Shown: positions 19,598 to 29,768 of the stretch, one piece after another
Layout: each line of letters begins with the position of its first letter
How positions within the stretch are numbered: the stretch's first letter is position 1
Source: an uncultured beta proteobacterium
Lineage (GTDB): Bacteria; Pseudomonadota; Gammaproteobacteria; Burkholderiales; Burkholderiaceae_C
Length of the DNA stretch: 64,000 nucleotides
Direction of reading: 5' to 3'
Assembly: GCA_903945325.1 (NCBI GenBank)
Contig: CAJAVE010000131.1
Span: 1 to 64,000 of the forward strand
Made by a program: the position numbers and the translations under genes
Notes under the pieces: model-generated
Database searches by the model: none
Told to the model about the DNA's origin: nothing
The model's input: the letters and a program-made list of their open reading frames with translations, nothing else

Positions 19598-22307
19598 ATA
19601 CCCAAGCCCAAAGGGCCAAACCTGCGGTGCGCTCTGCTTCAACGACCGACTGATCGACCTGCGTTGGTTCTTCGTTCAGTCGCGCCCGGTGCTGGATCTG
19701 GCGCAGCGTGCGGTAAGCCTGCGCCGCGTTGTCGCCCACCGGGGCAGGCAACAAGCCGCAGACCTGTGCGCGCTGCAACAAAGCAATATTGCCTGCATTG
19801 GCCAGCAGTTCGGGATGCCGTGAGCCTTGCGACAGCACCAGAAACTGCACTGCAAACTCCACATCCACCATGCCGCCGGGGCTGTGCTTGACGTCAAACT
19901 GATCGCCCCGCACCGAGTGGGCTGCTCGAACCTTTTCCCGCATGCTGCCGATCTCGTCGCGCAGGCCCGCGCAGTCCCGCTCTGCGCTGATCACGGCTTC
20001 CCGCACGGCATCAAAGCGGGCGTGTAAAGCAGCATCACCCAGTACGCACCGAGCACGCGTCATGGCCTGGTGCTCCCAAGTCCATGCGGTGTTGCTACCA
20101 CGCTGCTGCTGGTAATTGGAGTAGGCTGTGAAGCTGGTAACCAGCATTCCAGAATTGCCGTTGGGACGCAAGGCAGTGTCGATCTCGTACAAATCACCCT
20201 CGCCAGTTTTTATGGTGAGCCAGTTGATGAGTTTGCGCACCAATGCACCATAAACCTCGCCCGCGCGCTCGTCGTCATCGTCGTAGACGAACACAATGTC
20301 AAGGTCACTGCCGTAGCCTAGTTCCTTGCCGCCGAGCTTTCCGTAGGCGACGACACCGAAGTGGCAGTCCGGCCGGTGGCGATTCTTCAGGCGGTCCCAG
20401 CACCAGCGGGTCGTGATGCGAAGTACCACTTCGGCCAGTGCACTCAGGTCGTCCGCCACCTGCTCCACCGTCAAGTGGCCCTCAATGTCGCGCGCAAGGG
20501 TCCGGAACACTTCGGCATGATGTGCGCGGCGCAGCAGATTGAGCAGAGATTCGTCATCGTCCTCGCCGCTGTTCTTGAGGGCTTCACGACGGCGTTCCAG
20601 CTCCTGTTCAAAATCCGCCGGATCAAAGCGCTCGTCGAACAGGGTTCCGCCAGCCAACTCGTCAATCACACCGGGGTGCTTGAGCAAGTAGCGTGCGGGC
20701 CAGCGCGCCGCACCAAGCATGTGCAGCAAGCGTTCATGCACACTGGGTCGCTCCAACAGCAGTGCCAGATAGCTTTCGCGGCGCAACAGGGGTTCTATCC
20801 AGTCGGCAATTCGCACGGCCGCTTCTACGCTGACTTTGCCTTCGTTGACCCATTGGGCGGTGCGCAATACCAGACGCACCAGGCGTGACCGCGATTCCTC
20901 GCGCAAGGCCAGCACGCGAGGGTGCTCACGCCAGCTCGCCACACGTTCACGGAATTGCCCGCTCAACTGTCCCAGCATCTCATCAAAATCATTGACGCGC
21001 GGCGTGGATGCAGCCCCTGCGCAGCCCTTGCATTCCTTTTGTTCACCGCCCAGAAGGGCATCAAATTCTTGTGCCACCAGTTCCCGCTGGCTATCGAGTT
21101 CGCTCAGGAATGGGCAGATGCCGTCAAACCCCATGGTTCTTGCGATCCACTCCAGGTCGGCATCCGCAGTTGGCAAAATGTGGGTTTGCTGGTCGTCCAG
21201 GTATTGAATGCGGTGCTCGACCTGGCGCAAGAAAACATAGGCTTTGGACAATGCATCGGCCGTGGCCTTTGGCATCAACCCGGCAACCGCCAGCTTTTGC
21301 AGCGCGCTTTGCGTGGGGCGGGTGCGCAACTCGGGGAATTGGCCGCCTCGCACCACCTGCAGCAACTGCACCGTGAATTCAATTTCGCGAATGCCGCCAC
21401 GCGACAACTTGACATCGTTGGCGCGCTCGGGTTTGCCAGCGCTGCGCTTGGTGGCATGGTCACGAATCTGGCGGTGCAGAACGCGCAGCGAGTCAAAGAC
21501 GTTGTAGTCCAGATAGCGTCGAAACACGAACGGCACCACTACCCCGCGCAGACTTTGCGCGCAGGCGGAACCGAGTGCGTGTGCGGGCGCGACTACACGG
21601 CTCTTGAGCCAGGCAAAGCGTTCCCATTCGCGGCCCTGGACATGAAAATATTCTTCCAACGCACCCAACGACACCACCGGCGGCCCTGAATTGCCGTTGG
21701 GGCGCAAGGCCAGATCGACACGAAACACAAAACCGTGCTCGGTGGAGTCGCCTACCAAGGCAAAAATGGCTCGCACCATCTTGCCGAAATATTCCTGGTT
21801 GGAAATCTTTGCCCGGCCATTAGCGTCGCCTGTTGTGTCGCCATCATGGTCATAGATGTAGATCAGGTCAATATCGCTGGAAACATTCAACTCGCGGGCG
21901 CCCAGCTTTCCCATACCCACAATGCAAAGCTCGGCCCGTAAGCCCTGCGGCGTAAGCGGAGCGCCGTGAATCAGGTCAAGGGTTTTTGCGGCTTCCACAC
22001 AGGCCGTATCGAGGGCGAATTCGGCCAGTTCGGTCATGGCACCCGTAACGGTGGTCAGATTGGCGGCCTCGTTGCAGTCCAGGCACAGCAGGCGCTCTAT
22101 CACCAGTTGGCGCACCGTGCGCAACGCGCTGCCAGTATCCAGACCGCTGGTGCGCAAGGTGTCATAAAGACGTTGCATGGATTGCCCGGTGGGTGCGTCT
22201 GGCGCCAGCCAGTTCAGCTGCTGGGCATAGCGCCTGCGAATGCGCTGACCAAACCGTGAACCCCCGGCCAGGTCCGGGTGTCCGTTGCGGGTCATAATTC
22301 CTGACAT
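19566..22307 (-). CDS. glnE: Bifunctional glutamine synthetase adenylyltransferase/deadenylase
   Basis: Two GSDLDIVFVYD / SSDIDLIYIYD nucleotidyltransferase motifs in 913 aa. Confidence 0.95.
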   Translation of the reverse strand: MSGIMTRNGHPDLAGGSRFGQRIRRRYAQQLNWLAPDAPTGQSMQRLYDTLRTSGLDTGSALRTVRQLVIERLLCLDCNEAANLTTVTGAMTELAEFALDTACVEAAKTLDLIHGAPLTPQGLRAELCIVGMGKLGARELNVSSDIDLIYIYDHDGDTTGDANGRAKISNQEYFGKMVRAIFALVGDSTEHGFVFRVDLALRPNGNSGPPVVSLGALEEYFHVQGREWERFAWLKSRVVAPAHALGSACAQSLRGVVVPFVFRRYLDYNVFDSLRVLHRQIRDHATKRSAGKPERANDVKLSRGGIREIEFTVQLLQVVRGGQFPELRTRPTQSALQKLAVAGLMPKATADALSKAYVFLRQVEHRIQYLDDQQTHILPTADADLEWIARTMGFDGICPFLSELDSQRELVAQEFDALLGGEQKECKGCAGAASTPRVNDFDEMLGQLSGQFRERVASWREHPRVLALREESRSRLVRLVLRTAQWVNEGKVSVEAAVRIADWIEPLLRRESYLALLLERPSVHERLLHMLGAARWPARYLLKHPGVIDELAGGTLFDERFDPADFEQELERRREALKNSGEDDDESLLNLLRRAHHAEVFRTLARDIEGHLTVEQVADDLSALAEVVLRITTRWCWDRLKNRHRPDCHFGVVAYGKLGGKELGYGSDLDIVFVYDDDDERAGEVYGALVRKLINWLTIKTGEGDLYEIDTALRPNGNSGMLVTSFTAYSNYQQQRGSNTAWTWEHQAMTRARCVLGDAALHARFDAVREAVISAERDCAGLRDEIGSMREKVRAAHSVRGDQFDVKHSPGGMVDVEFAVQFLVLSQGSRHPELLANAGNIALLQRAQVCGLLPAPVGDNAAQAYRTLRQIQHRARLNEEPTQVDQSVVEAERTAGLALWAWVFKPVVVPESS

Positions 22308-22322
22308 GGTGCTCCGATAACG

Positions 22323-25300
22323 ATGACTGACCTGACCCCAAACTCTTCCCCTATACGACGGGCGGGTGCATTTGCCATTCGTGCCGCCTTTTGGCTGGTG
22401 GCGTCAGCCTGGTTGGCGTTGATCATGGTCTGGGGTGCGCTGCATTTCATCATTGTGCCGCGAATCGAAGAGTTCCGTCCGGAGTTGGAGCAACAGGTCT
22501 CGCGGCTGGTGGGTGTCACGGTGCGTATCGGTGCCATCGTGGCACGGTCCAATGGTCTGATACCGTCGCTGGAGCTCGACAATGTGCGCCTGCTGGATAC
22601 CCAGGGTCGTGAAGCGCTGAAGTTGCCTTCGGTGTTGGCCGCACTCTCTGCACGCTCCATCCTGAGTCTGGGATTGGAGCAACTGACGATTGACCGGCCA
22701 GAACTTGACGTTCGCCGCTCAAAGGATGGCCGAATCTGGATTGCGGGTTTACCTCTGCCCGCGACGGACAGTACCGACAGCTCCGGTGCAGACTGGGTTT
22801 TCAGCCAGCCTGAACTGGTGATTCGTCACGGCAAGGTGACGTGGACCGATGAAATGCGGGCGGAGCCCCCGTTGGCCCTGACCGGAGTGGACTGGGTTCT
22901 GCGCAACCAGCACCGCACCCATTCCATGCGGCTGGACGCGAATCCGCCCGAGCACTGGGGTGCGCGCCTGAGCGTGTCGGGCATTTTCAAGCAGCCGTTG
23001 CTGTCGCGACGCGCCAGTCTCTGGCGCGAGTGGCAGGGCCAGCTGTACGCAAATTTTGCCCAGGTCGATCTGGCCGAACTGCGGCGCTACGCGGATTTGG
23101 GTGTGGATTTGGCGCAGGGTTCGGGCTCGGTGCGGGCTTGGGTTGATGTCGCCTATGGCCAGGCCACTGGGTCTGTAGCGGACCTCGCTCTGGACAACGT
23201 CAAGCTCACCCTCAACCCCAAGCTGGACGCGCTTGCCCTGCGGGGTGTCACCGGACGTCTGGGCGCAAAGAGACTGGAAAGGGGAGTGGAGTTTTCTACC
23301 CAGGCCCTGCAATTTGAAACACTGGATGGCCTGCGCTGGCCCGGTGGAAATGTGCGCGTCGCGGTGTTTGATGGCGACGCCCGCAAAGTGACCCACGGTG
23401 AGTTTGCGGGGGATAGGCTGGACCTGGAGGCGATGGCGCAAATTGCCGGGCGCCTGCCGCTGGATGATGCATTGCGCAAAACTCTGGCGCAGTTGGCCCC
23501 AAAAGGGCTGATCGAACAGGTACAGGCGTCCTGGGAAGGACCGGTAGAGAAGCCAGGTCGATATACAGTCAAGGGTCGTGGCCGGGAGCTGGAGATTGCA
23601 GCCCGTGCGGCACAGGATGGCGCCCGCCCCGGGTTCAGGGGTGCAGATATTGACTTTGATTTCAACCAGTCGGGCGGTCAAGCCAACTTGGCTATGAAAA
23701 CCGGTTCCATTGACTTGCCCGGCATTCTTGATGATGCACGGGTTTCAGTGGACCAGTTGAGCACCGATGTGCAATGGAAATCCAATGGTGTCCACATCAG
23801 CATCGCGCTGCCCAATCTGCGTTTCGCCAACGCCGATGCACAAGGTGAGGCCCAGATCAAATGGCAAACTGCTGCACCCACTGCCAGCAGCAATGTGGCG
23901 CAAAGTGCAAGTGCAAGTGGCCTCCCCGGCTTGCTGGACGCGCAGGGTGTTCTCAGCCGGGTCGATGGAGCACGGGTGCACCGCTACCTCCCGCTGGGCA
24001 TGCATAAGGAGGTGCGTGACTATGTGCGGGATGCAGTTGTGGCTGGGGCTGCCACCAATGTCAAATTCAAGGTCAAAGGCAATCTGAACGACTTTCCGTT
24101 CAACACTGCCAAACAAGGGGACTTTCGCATTTCAGCGGACTTGAACAACGTCACCTACGCCTACGCGCCCTCCAGCCTGTTGCCTAAGGACAGCCCGCAG
24201 TGGCCTTCGCTGACGCAGGTTGCCGGTGAGCTGGTGATTGACCACGCAGTGTTGCAGGTCAAGGGTGCTCGGGCCACCGTAGTCGCCATGCCGGGCCTGC
24301 GCATTGCCAAGGCCAACGCGGTGATTGACAACCTGTATTCCGGGGCCACCGTGGCAGTCACCGCCGAGGCACAAGGTCCGTTGACCGACTTATTGGACGT
24401 TGTCAATGGCTCTCCATTGGGCCCCATGATGGGGAAGGTACTGGACCGCGCCAGCGCAACCGGGTCGGCGGACTACCGCTTCAAACTGGCGCTTCCGATT
24501 GCCGCCGTGGACCGTGCCACCGTGCGCGGCTCCATCACCCTGGCTGGAAATGATTTGCAGGTAACACCCGATACGCCCCGTCTTTCGCGCACGCGAGGAA
24601 TCATCAACTTTTCGGAAACCGGGTTTTCGGTCGCTGGCGTACAGGCGCGCTCACTGGGCGGAGATGTTCGCATCGATGGTGGTCTGACGTCTGCGTCCTC
24701 GGGTCAACCGGTTGCGGCTAAGGTGGCTGCACCCCAGGTTCTGCGTTTGCAAGGAACCGCCACAGCAGAGGGCTTGCGTCAGGCGCGGGAACTCGGTTTT
24801 GCGGCCAGACTGGCCCAGTATGCCAACGGATCAACTGCCTATAGCGCAACGTTGGGTGTTCGCGGCGGCGTGCCTGAGCTGGCGGTCAGTAGCAATCTGG
24901 TGGGCATGGCGCTGACGCTACCCGCGCCCTTTGCCAAGGCAGCAGACGCGCCCTTACCACTTCGTCTGGAAACTGCCGCCATACGGGCATCGCTGCTGGC
25001 CGGGAGCGATGGAGTGGTGCATGCCCAGGACCAGTTGCAGTTTGAAGTAGGCAAAGCGGTCAGTATTGCGTACGTGCGTGACGTCTCAGGCCCCGATGCG
25101 CGCGTCGTGCGCGGCTCTATTGCGGTCGGGCTGGCGCCTGACGAGACCGCTCCTTTGTCTGCCGACGGTGTGCAAGCCAACGTCAGCATGTCCCATATCG
25201 ATGTGGATGCATGGTCTGATGTGTTGTCCCACGCGGCGGCGACTGATTTATCCCCTGGCGCGGCGGCGTCAGCGGGAATGGGCTATTTGCCCACCAGCCT

Positions 25301-26459
25301 TGCAGTGCGCTCGCGCGAGATTCTGGTCAGTGGGCGCAAGCTGCACAACGTGGTCATCGGCGGCGGGCGCGACGGCCTGCTGTGGCGCGCCAACCTGGAT
25401 GCATCCGAACTCAACGGCTATGTCGAGTATCGCCAGCCATCAGGCTCCGTGGGTGGCCGCGTGTTTGCGCGTCTGGCCCGTCTGAATGTGGCACCCAGCG
25501 CGGCGCAAGACGTTGAAAGCGTGCTCGATGAGCAACCCGCCAGCATTCCCGCACTGGACATCGTGGTGGAGGACCTGGAGTTGCGGGGCAAAAAACTCGG
25601 TCGCATTGAAATTGATGCAGTGAACCTGGGTGCGTCTGCCTCGGTCGCGGCGCGCGATGCGCCTCGCGAGTGGCGCCTCAACCGGTTCAATATCACTACG
25701 CCCGAGGCGGTATTGACGGCCAATGGCAACTGGCTCAACATTGCGGGGGCGACCCCGCCGGCAAGTGGCAGCAGCATCAAAGAGCGTCGGCGCACGGAGA
25801 TGAATTTCAAACTCGACATTGCCGACGCCGGTCAGCTGTTAACCCGCTTTGGTATGAAAGATGTGGTTCGCAAGGGCCATGGCAAGGTCGAAGGCCAAGT
25901 CACCTGGATGGGCTCACCCATCACGCTGGACTACCCCAGCCTGGGCGGCAGCTTCAATGTCAACGTGGAGACCGGTCAGTTTTTGAAGGCAGACCCGGGT
26001 CTCGCCAAACTGCTGGGGGTATTGAGCCTGCAATCGCTACCGCGACGCCTGCTACTGGACTTCCGGGATGTATTCAGCGAAGGCTTTGCGTTTGACTTTC
26101 TCCGGGGTGATGTAACCATTACACAGGGCATTGCCCGCACCAGTAACCTGCAGATGAAGGGTGTCAATGCGGCAGCGTTGATGGAAGGCGAGGCCGACAT
26201 TGCCAAGGAAACCCAAAACATCAAGGTGGTCGTGGTGCCTGAAATCAATGCGGGTAGCGCCTCGCTACTGGCGTCCTACATCAACCCGGTGTGGGGAATC
26301 GGCAGTTTTTTGGCGCAGCTGATCCTGCGTCGCCCGTTGCTGGACGCAGTAACCAAAGAGTTTCTGGTCGATGGCACCTGGGTCGATCCGCGCGTGACCG
26401 AGGTGGCACACAGGTCGGGCACTGCTCCAGATCCGGAAAAACCAAAGGAAACGCCATGA
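22323..26459 (+). CDS. yhdP: YhdP family (AsmA-like, TIGR02099) envelope protein
   Basis: 1378 aa, N-terminal TM, C-terminal GVNAAALMEGEADIAKETQNIKVVVVPEINAGSASLLASYINPVWGIGSFLAQLILRRPL. Confidence 0.92.
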   Translation: MTDLTPNSSPIRRAGAFAIRAAFWLVASAWLALIMVWGALHFIIVPRIEEFRPELEQQVSRLVGVTVRIGAIVARSNGLIPSLELDNVRLLDTQGREALKLPSVLAALSARSILSLGLEQLTIDRPELDVRRSKDGRIWIAGLPLPATDSTDSSGADWVFSQPELVIRHGKVTWTDEMRAEPPLALTGVDWVLRNQHRTHSMRLDANPPEHWGARLSVSGIFKQPLLSRRASLWREWQGQLYANFAQVDLAELRRYADLGVDLAQGSGSVRAWVDVAYGQATGSVADLALDNVKLTLNPKLDALALRGVTGRLGAKRLERGVEFSTQALQFETLDGLRWPGGNVRVAVFDGDARKVTHGEFAGDRLDLEAMAQIAGRLPLDDALRKTLAQLAPKGLIEQVQASWEGPVEKPGRYTVKGRGRELEIAARAAQDGARPGFRGADIDFDFNQSGGQANLAMKTGSIDLPGILDDARVSVDQLSTDVQWKSNGVHISIALPNLRFANADAQGEAQIKWQTAAPTASSNVAQSASASGLPGLLDAQGVLSRVDGARVHRYLPLGMHKEVRDYVRDAVVAGAATNVKFKVKGNLNDFPFNTAKQGDFRISADLNNVTYAYAPSSLLPKDSPQWPSLTQVAGELVIDHAVLQVKGARATVVAMPGLRIAKANAVIDNLYSGATVAVTAEAQGPLTDLLDVVNGSPLGPMMGKVLDRASATGSADYRFKLALPIAAVDRATVRGSITLAGNDLQVTPDTPRLSRTRGIINFSETGFSVAGVQARSLGGDVRIDGGLTSASSGQPVAAKVAAPQVLRLQGTATAEGLRQARELGFAARLAQYANGSTAYSATLGVRGGVPELAVSSNLVGMALTLPAPFAKAADAPLPLRLETAAIRASLLAGSDGVVHAQDQLQFEVGKAVSIAYVRDVSGPDARVVRGSIAVGLAPDETAPLSADGVQANVSMSHIDVDAWSDVLSHAAATDLSPGAAASAGMGYLPTSLAVRSREILVSGRKLHNVVIGGGRDGLLWRANLDASELNGYVEYRQPSGSVGGRVFARLARLNVAPSAAQDVESVLDEQPASIPALDIVVEDLELRGKKLGRIEIDAVNLGASASVAARDAPREWRLNRFNITTPEAVLTANGNWLNIAGATPPASGSSIKERRRTEMNFKLDIADAGQLLTRFGMKDVVRKGHGKVEGQVTWMGSPITLDYPSLGGSFNVNVETGQFLKADPGLAKLLGVLSLQSLPRRLLLDFRDVFSEGFAFDFLRGDVTITQGIARTSNLQMKGVNAAALMEGEADIAKETQNIKVVVVPEINAGSASLLASYINPVWGIGSFLAQLILRRPLLDAVTKEFLVDGTWVDPRVTEVAHRSGTAPDPEKPKETP

Positions 26460-27271
26460 AAGTTGCCGCCATCCAGATGGTTTCGACGGGGGTGTTGTCG
26501 GACAACCTGCTGCAAGCGCGTACGTTGCTGGAACAGGCAGCGCAGGAGGGCGCTGAGGTGGCGGTGTTGCCAGAATACTTTTGTCTGATCGGCCAGCACG
26601 ACGCCGACAAACTCGCCATTCAGGAATCATTCGGCAGCGGCCCGGTCCAGCAATTTCTCTCTGGCGCGGCGCGTGCACTGGGTCTGTGGCTGGTAGGTGG
26701 CACCCTGCCATTGTCGGGCACCAGCCCTGACCGGGTTTACAACAGCTCCCTGGTGTTCAACCCGCTGGGCGACTGCGTAGCGCGTTACGACAAGATCCAT
26801 CTGTTCCGTTTCGACAATGGCACCGAGGCCTACGACGAATCCCGCGTGCTGGACCGGGGCGGCCATCCCCAGCGCTTTGCGTTGCCCTCCAAAGACGGAC
26901 ATGTGTGGCAGATTGGTTTGAGCGTGTGCTACGACTTGCGCTTTCCCGAGCTGTACCGTGCCTATGCCCAAGAAGGTGTGGACCTGATTCTGGTGCCCAG
27001 CGCATTTACCCACACCACGGGACAGGCACATTGGGAGGTGCTGCTGCGCGCCCGTGCCATCGAAAACCTGAGCTTTGTGGTCGCTGCTGCTCAAGGTGGT
27101 GTGCACCCCAATGGCCGGCGCACCTGGGGCCAGTCGCTGCTGATTGACCCTTGGGGCGAGGTGATGGCTCAGCGGGCGCAGGAGCCGGGTGTGGTGTGTG
27201 CCGAGCTGCATGCCGCCAGCCTGAATCAGCGACGCTCCCAATTGCCTGCTTTGCTTCACCGGGTGCTGTAG
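26456..27271 (+). CDS. Carbon-nitrogen hydrolase (nitrilase superfamily, Nit-like)
   Basis: MKVAAIQMVSTGVLSDNLLQA...VLPEYF...YDKIHLFRF...VGLSVCYDLRFPELYR-like; ATGA overlap with yhdP. Confidence 0.93.
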   Translation: MKVAAIQMVSTGVLSDNLLQARTLLEQAAQEGAEVAVLPEYFCLIGQHDADKLAIQESFGSGPVQQFLSGAARALGLWLVGGTLPLSGTSPDRVYNSSLVFNPLGDCVARYDKIHLFRFDNGTEAYDESRVLDRGGHPQRFALPSKDGHVWQIGLSVCYDLRFPELYRAYAQEGVDLILVPSAFTHTTGQAHWEVLLRARAIENLSFVVAAAQGGVHPNGRRTWGQSLLIDPWGEVMAQRAQEPGVVCAELHAASLNQRRSQLPALLHRVL

Positions 27272-27295
27272 GTTGGCAGGGATTTGACTCAATTT

Positions 27296-27344
27296 GCTAT
27301 GAAAATGAGAGCTTGTTACGCACATTTGACGGGGTCTAGGGGGT
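27296..27344 (+). repeat. Repeat A copy supplying the stop codon of the small ORF 27336-27506
   Basis: gctatgaaaatgagagcttgttacgcacatttgacggggtctagggggt. Confidence 0.75.
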
Positions 27345-27506
27345 ATTTTCGTCAGCAATTTCCCCGGTGGATGCAGTTTTGGGGGCATCCAGCGCAGGAT
27401 CGGCTTCCACTATCTCGCCATGCTTGCGGCCTGAAAACATGGTCCACCAAATGATCCCTACGAGAATCAGCCCTGCACCAAGGGCTTCCAGCAATAGCAA
27501 GGTCAT
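27336..27506 (-). CDS. Small single-TM protein (56 aa)
   Basis: MTLLLLEALGAGLILVGIIWWTMFSGRKHGEIVEADPALDAPKTASTGEIADENTP with SD-like AGGAG ~6 nt before ATG; overlaps the mltA 5' end. Confidence 0.6.
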   Translation of the reverse strand: MTLLLLEALGAGLILVGIIWWTMFSGRKHGEIVEADPALDAPKTASTGEIADENTP

Positions 27507-28665
27507 CCGTCGTCTCCTGTTGTTGGGGTGGCTTGGGGTGATTGTAGGAAACCTGGTTGCCTGCGGCAGTGCGCCTCGGGTCAGCCTGCCGCGCTCTGAT
27601 GTAGCGCGGCAGCCGGGTGCACCCGCTGCTGGGCCCATGCCGCCCGCAACCGACATCGCGGGATCGGTGAGCCCAGGCAAAGGGCGATGGGTGAGCGCGC
27701 CATGGGCCGATCTGCCGGGCTTTGCGGCCGACAATTTGTTTGAGGCCTGGAACGCCTGGCTTAAAAGCTGCGAGCGCCCGGTCGGCACTTTTGCGCCCCT
27801 GTGCCCGGATATTCGTCGCCTGAGCATTGGCAGTGCAGAGGAGCAGCGCACCTGGATGCAGGATCGGTTGCAACCCTTCCGGGTGGAGTCGGCGCAGGGC
27901 GAGGCCATTGGTTTGTTGACCGCTTATTTTGAGCCGGTTCTGGAGGCCAGTCGCCTGCCCGCAGCGGGGTTTTCCATCCCGCTCTACCAGCAGCCCGTGG
28001 GATTGGCCCGGCGTAAGCCCTGGTTTACCCGGCAGGAAATGGACACCCTGCCCGAGGCGCAGGCAGCGCTGCGGGGCCGCGCCATTGCGTATTTGGCTGA
28101 CCCGATTGACGCGCTCAGCCTACAGATCCAGGGCTCGGGGCGCGTGCGCATCATTCAGAGCGACGGCAGCCAGCGCTGGGTTCGCCTGTCGTACGGCGGC
28201 ACCAACGACCAACCTTACCGCAGCGTGGGGCGCTGGTTACTCGACCAGGGGTTGGTCAAGGATGCCTCCTGGTCTGGCATCAAGGCCTGGCTGGCGCAAA
28301 ATCCCCAGCGCCAGCAGGAACTGCTGTGGAGTAACCCCAGGGTGACATTTTTCCGCGAAGAAGACATCGCCGAGCGCGACATATCCGAGGGGCCGCGCGG
28401 CGCCCAGGGCGTGGCACTGACGCCGGGGCGCTCCATCGCAGTAGACCCAGTCAATATTCCATACGGCACACCGGTCTGGCTGGCTTCCAGTGGCCCCAAA
28501 ACCAGTCTGCAAAAATTGGTGTTGGCGCAGGACACCGGCAGCGCCATTACCGGTGCGGTGCGGGCGGACTACTTTGTGGGCGGCGGGCCAGAGGCGGGTG
28601 AGTTGGCCGGGCGCCTGCGCCAACCGCTGCAGATGTGGGTTTTGTGGCCAAAGCAGGCCAGATAA
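27451..28665 (+). CDS. mltA: Murein transglycosylase A (MltA) lipoprotein; start uncertain
   Basis: RRLLLLGWLGVIVGNLVACG lipobox; LTAYFEPVLEASR; DPIDALSLQIQGSGRVRI; VLAQDTGSAITGAVRADYFVGGG. Confidence 0.9.
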   Translation: MIPTRISPAPRASSNSKVIRRLLLLGWLGVIVGNLVACGSAPRVSLPRSDVARQPGAPAAGPMPPATDIAGSVSPGKGRWVSAPWADLPGFAADNLFEAWNAWLKSCERPVGTFAPLCPDIRRLSIGSAEEQRTWMQDRLQPFRVESAQGEAIGLLTAYFEPVLEASRLPAAGFSIPLYQQPVGLARRKPWFTRQEMDTLPEAQAALRGRAIAYLADPIDALSLQIQGSGRVRIIQSDGSQRWVRLSYGGTNDQPYRSVGRWLLDQGLVKDASWSGIKAWLAQNPQRQQELLWSNPRVTFFREEDIAERDISEGPRGAQGVALTPGRSIAVDPVNIPYGTPVWLASSGPKTSLQKLVLAQDTGSAITGAVRADYFVGGGPEAGELAGRLRQPLQMWVLWPKQAR

Positions 28666-28716
28666 CGTTACTATGTTCGGTATATTCGGTTCAACCCATT
28701 TTTCGCGGAACTAGCC

Positions 28717-29670
28717 ATGAACACATCCATGCGGGACATTGACGAACGCACCAACCTGGCTGCCAACAGCATGTTTGAATTGCTGCTGTTCCGCTTGGGC
28801 GAAGCGCCCGGCACAACGCGGCGCGAGCTGTTTGGCATCAACGTGTTCAAGGTGCGTGAGATTCTGGTCATGCCCGAGATCACCGCCATGGTCAATATGC
28901 CACCCACCGTCATGGGTGTGGCCAATATTCGTGGTCAGATGATCACCGTGATCAACCTGCCCGCCGTGGTGGGTTGCACACCGAAGCAAGGACTCGGCAT
29001 TTTGCTGGTGACCGAATTTGCCCGCACCACCCAGGCGTTTGCGGTGGAAGAGGTCAACGAAATTGTGCGACTGGAGTGGAAGCACGTGCTGTCGGCTGAG
29101 CACAGTGGTGGTGGCTTGGTGACTAGCATCGCCAGGCTGGATGGCAGCGCCGAAAACACCCGCCTTGCCCAGGTGCTGGACGTGGAGCAGATTCTGCGGG
29201 ACGTGATGCCCAATGAACACAAATCGGACATCGACGAAACCAAGATCGGTGCCGTCAAGATACCCCCCGGCACAGTGGTGCTGGCGGCTGATGACTCTCC
29301 GGTGGCCCGCATGATGATCGAGCAGGGCCTCAAAGCCATGGGCGTTCCCTACGTCATGACCAAAACCGGTCAGGAAGCCTGGAACATGCTGGAGTCGATC
29401 CGTGTCAAGGCCGAGGCGGAAGGCAAAACTGTGCAGGACAAGGTGGCTCTTGTGCTGACCGACCTGGAAATGCCGGTGATGGACGGTTTTACCCTGACCC
29501 GCAATATCAAGCAGGACGGCCGCTTCAAGGGCATTCCGGTCATCATCCACTCCTCGCTCACCGGCACCGCCAACGAAGGCCATGTGAAGAGCGTGGGCGC
29601 GGACGCCTATATCGCCAAGTTCGTGGCCGAAGAGCTGGGTGCCACCATTCGCCAGGTCCTGTCGCGGTAA
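28717..29670 (+). CDS. cheV: Chemotaxis protein CheV (CheW-REC)
   Basis: FELLLFRLGEAPGTTRRELFGINVFKVREILVMPEIT plus receiver domain VLAADDSPVARMMIEQ...LVLTDLEMPVMDGF. Confidence 0.93.
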   Translation: MNTSMRDIDERTNLAANSMFELLLFRLGEAPGTTRRELFGINVFKVREILVMPEITAMVNMPPTVMGVANIRGQMITVINLPAVVGCTPKQGLGILLVTEFARTTQAFAVEEVNEIVRLEWKHVLSAEHSGGGLVTSIARLDGSAENTRLAQVLDVEQILRDVMPNEHKSDIDETKIGAVKIPPGTVVLAADDSPVARMMIEQGLKAMGVPYVMTKTGQEAWNMLESIRVKAEAEGKTVQDKVALVLTDLEMPVMDGFTLTRNIKQDGRFKGIPVIIHSSLTGTANEGHVKSVGADAYIAKFVAEELGATIRQVLSR

Positions 29671-29680
29671 GGTGTTAAAT

Positions 29681-29730
29681 CGGGCTGCAGCCCCCGTGAA
29701 ATGTGCGCAGCTAGCTATAATAATCATAGC
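29681..29730 (-). repeat. Repeat A copy, intergenic between cheV and the indolepyruvate oxidoreductase gene
   Basis: cgggctgcagcccccgtgaaatgtgcgcagctagctataataatcatagc; reverse complement matches the family. Confidence 0.88.
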
Positions 29731-29768
29731 TAAGTCTTCCTTCAAGAATTGGCACCGGAGTCACGCCC

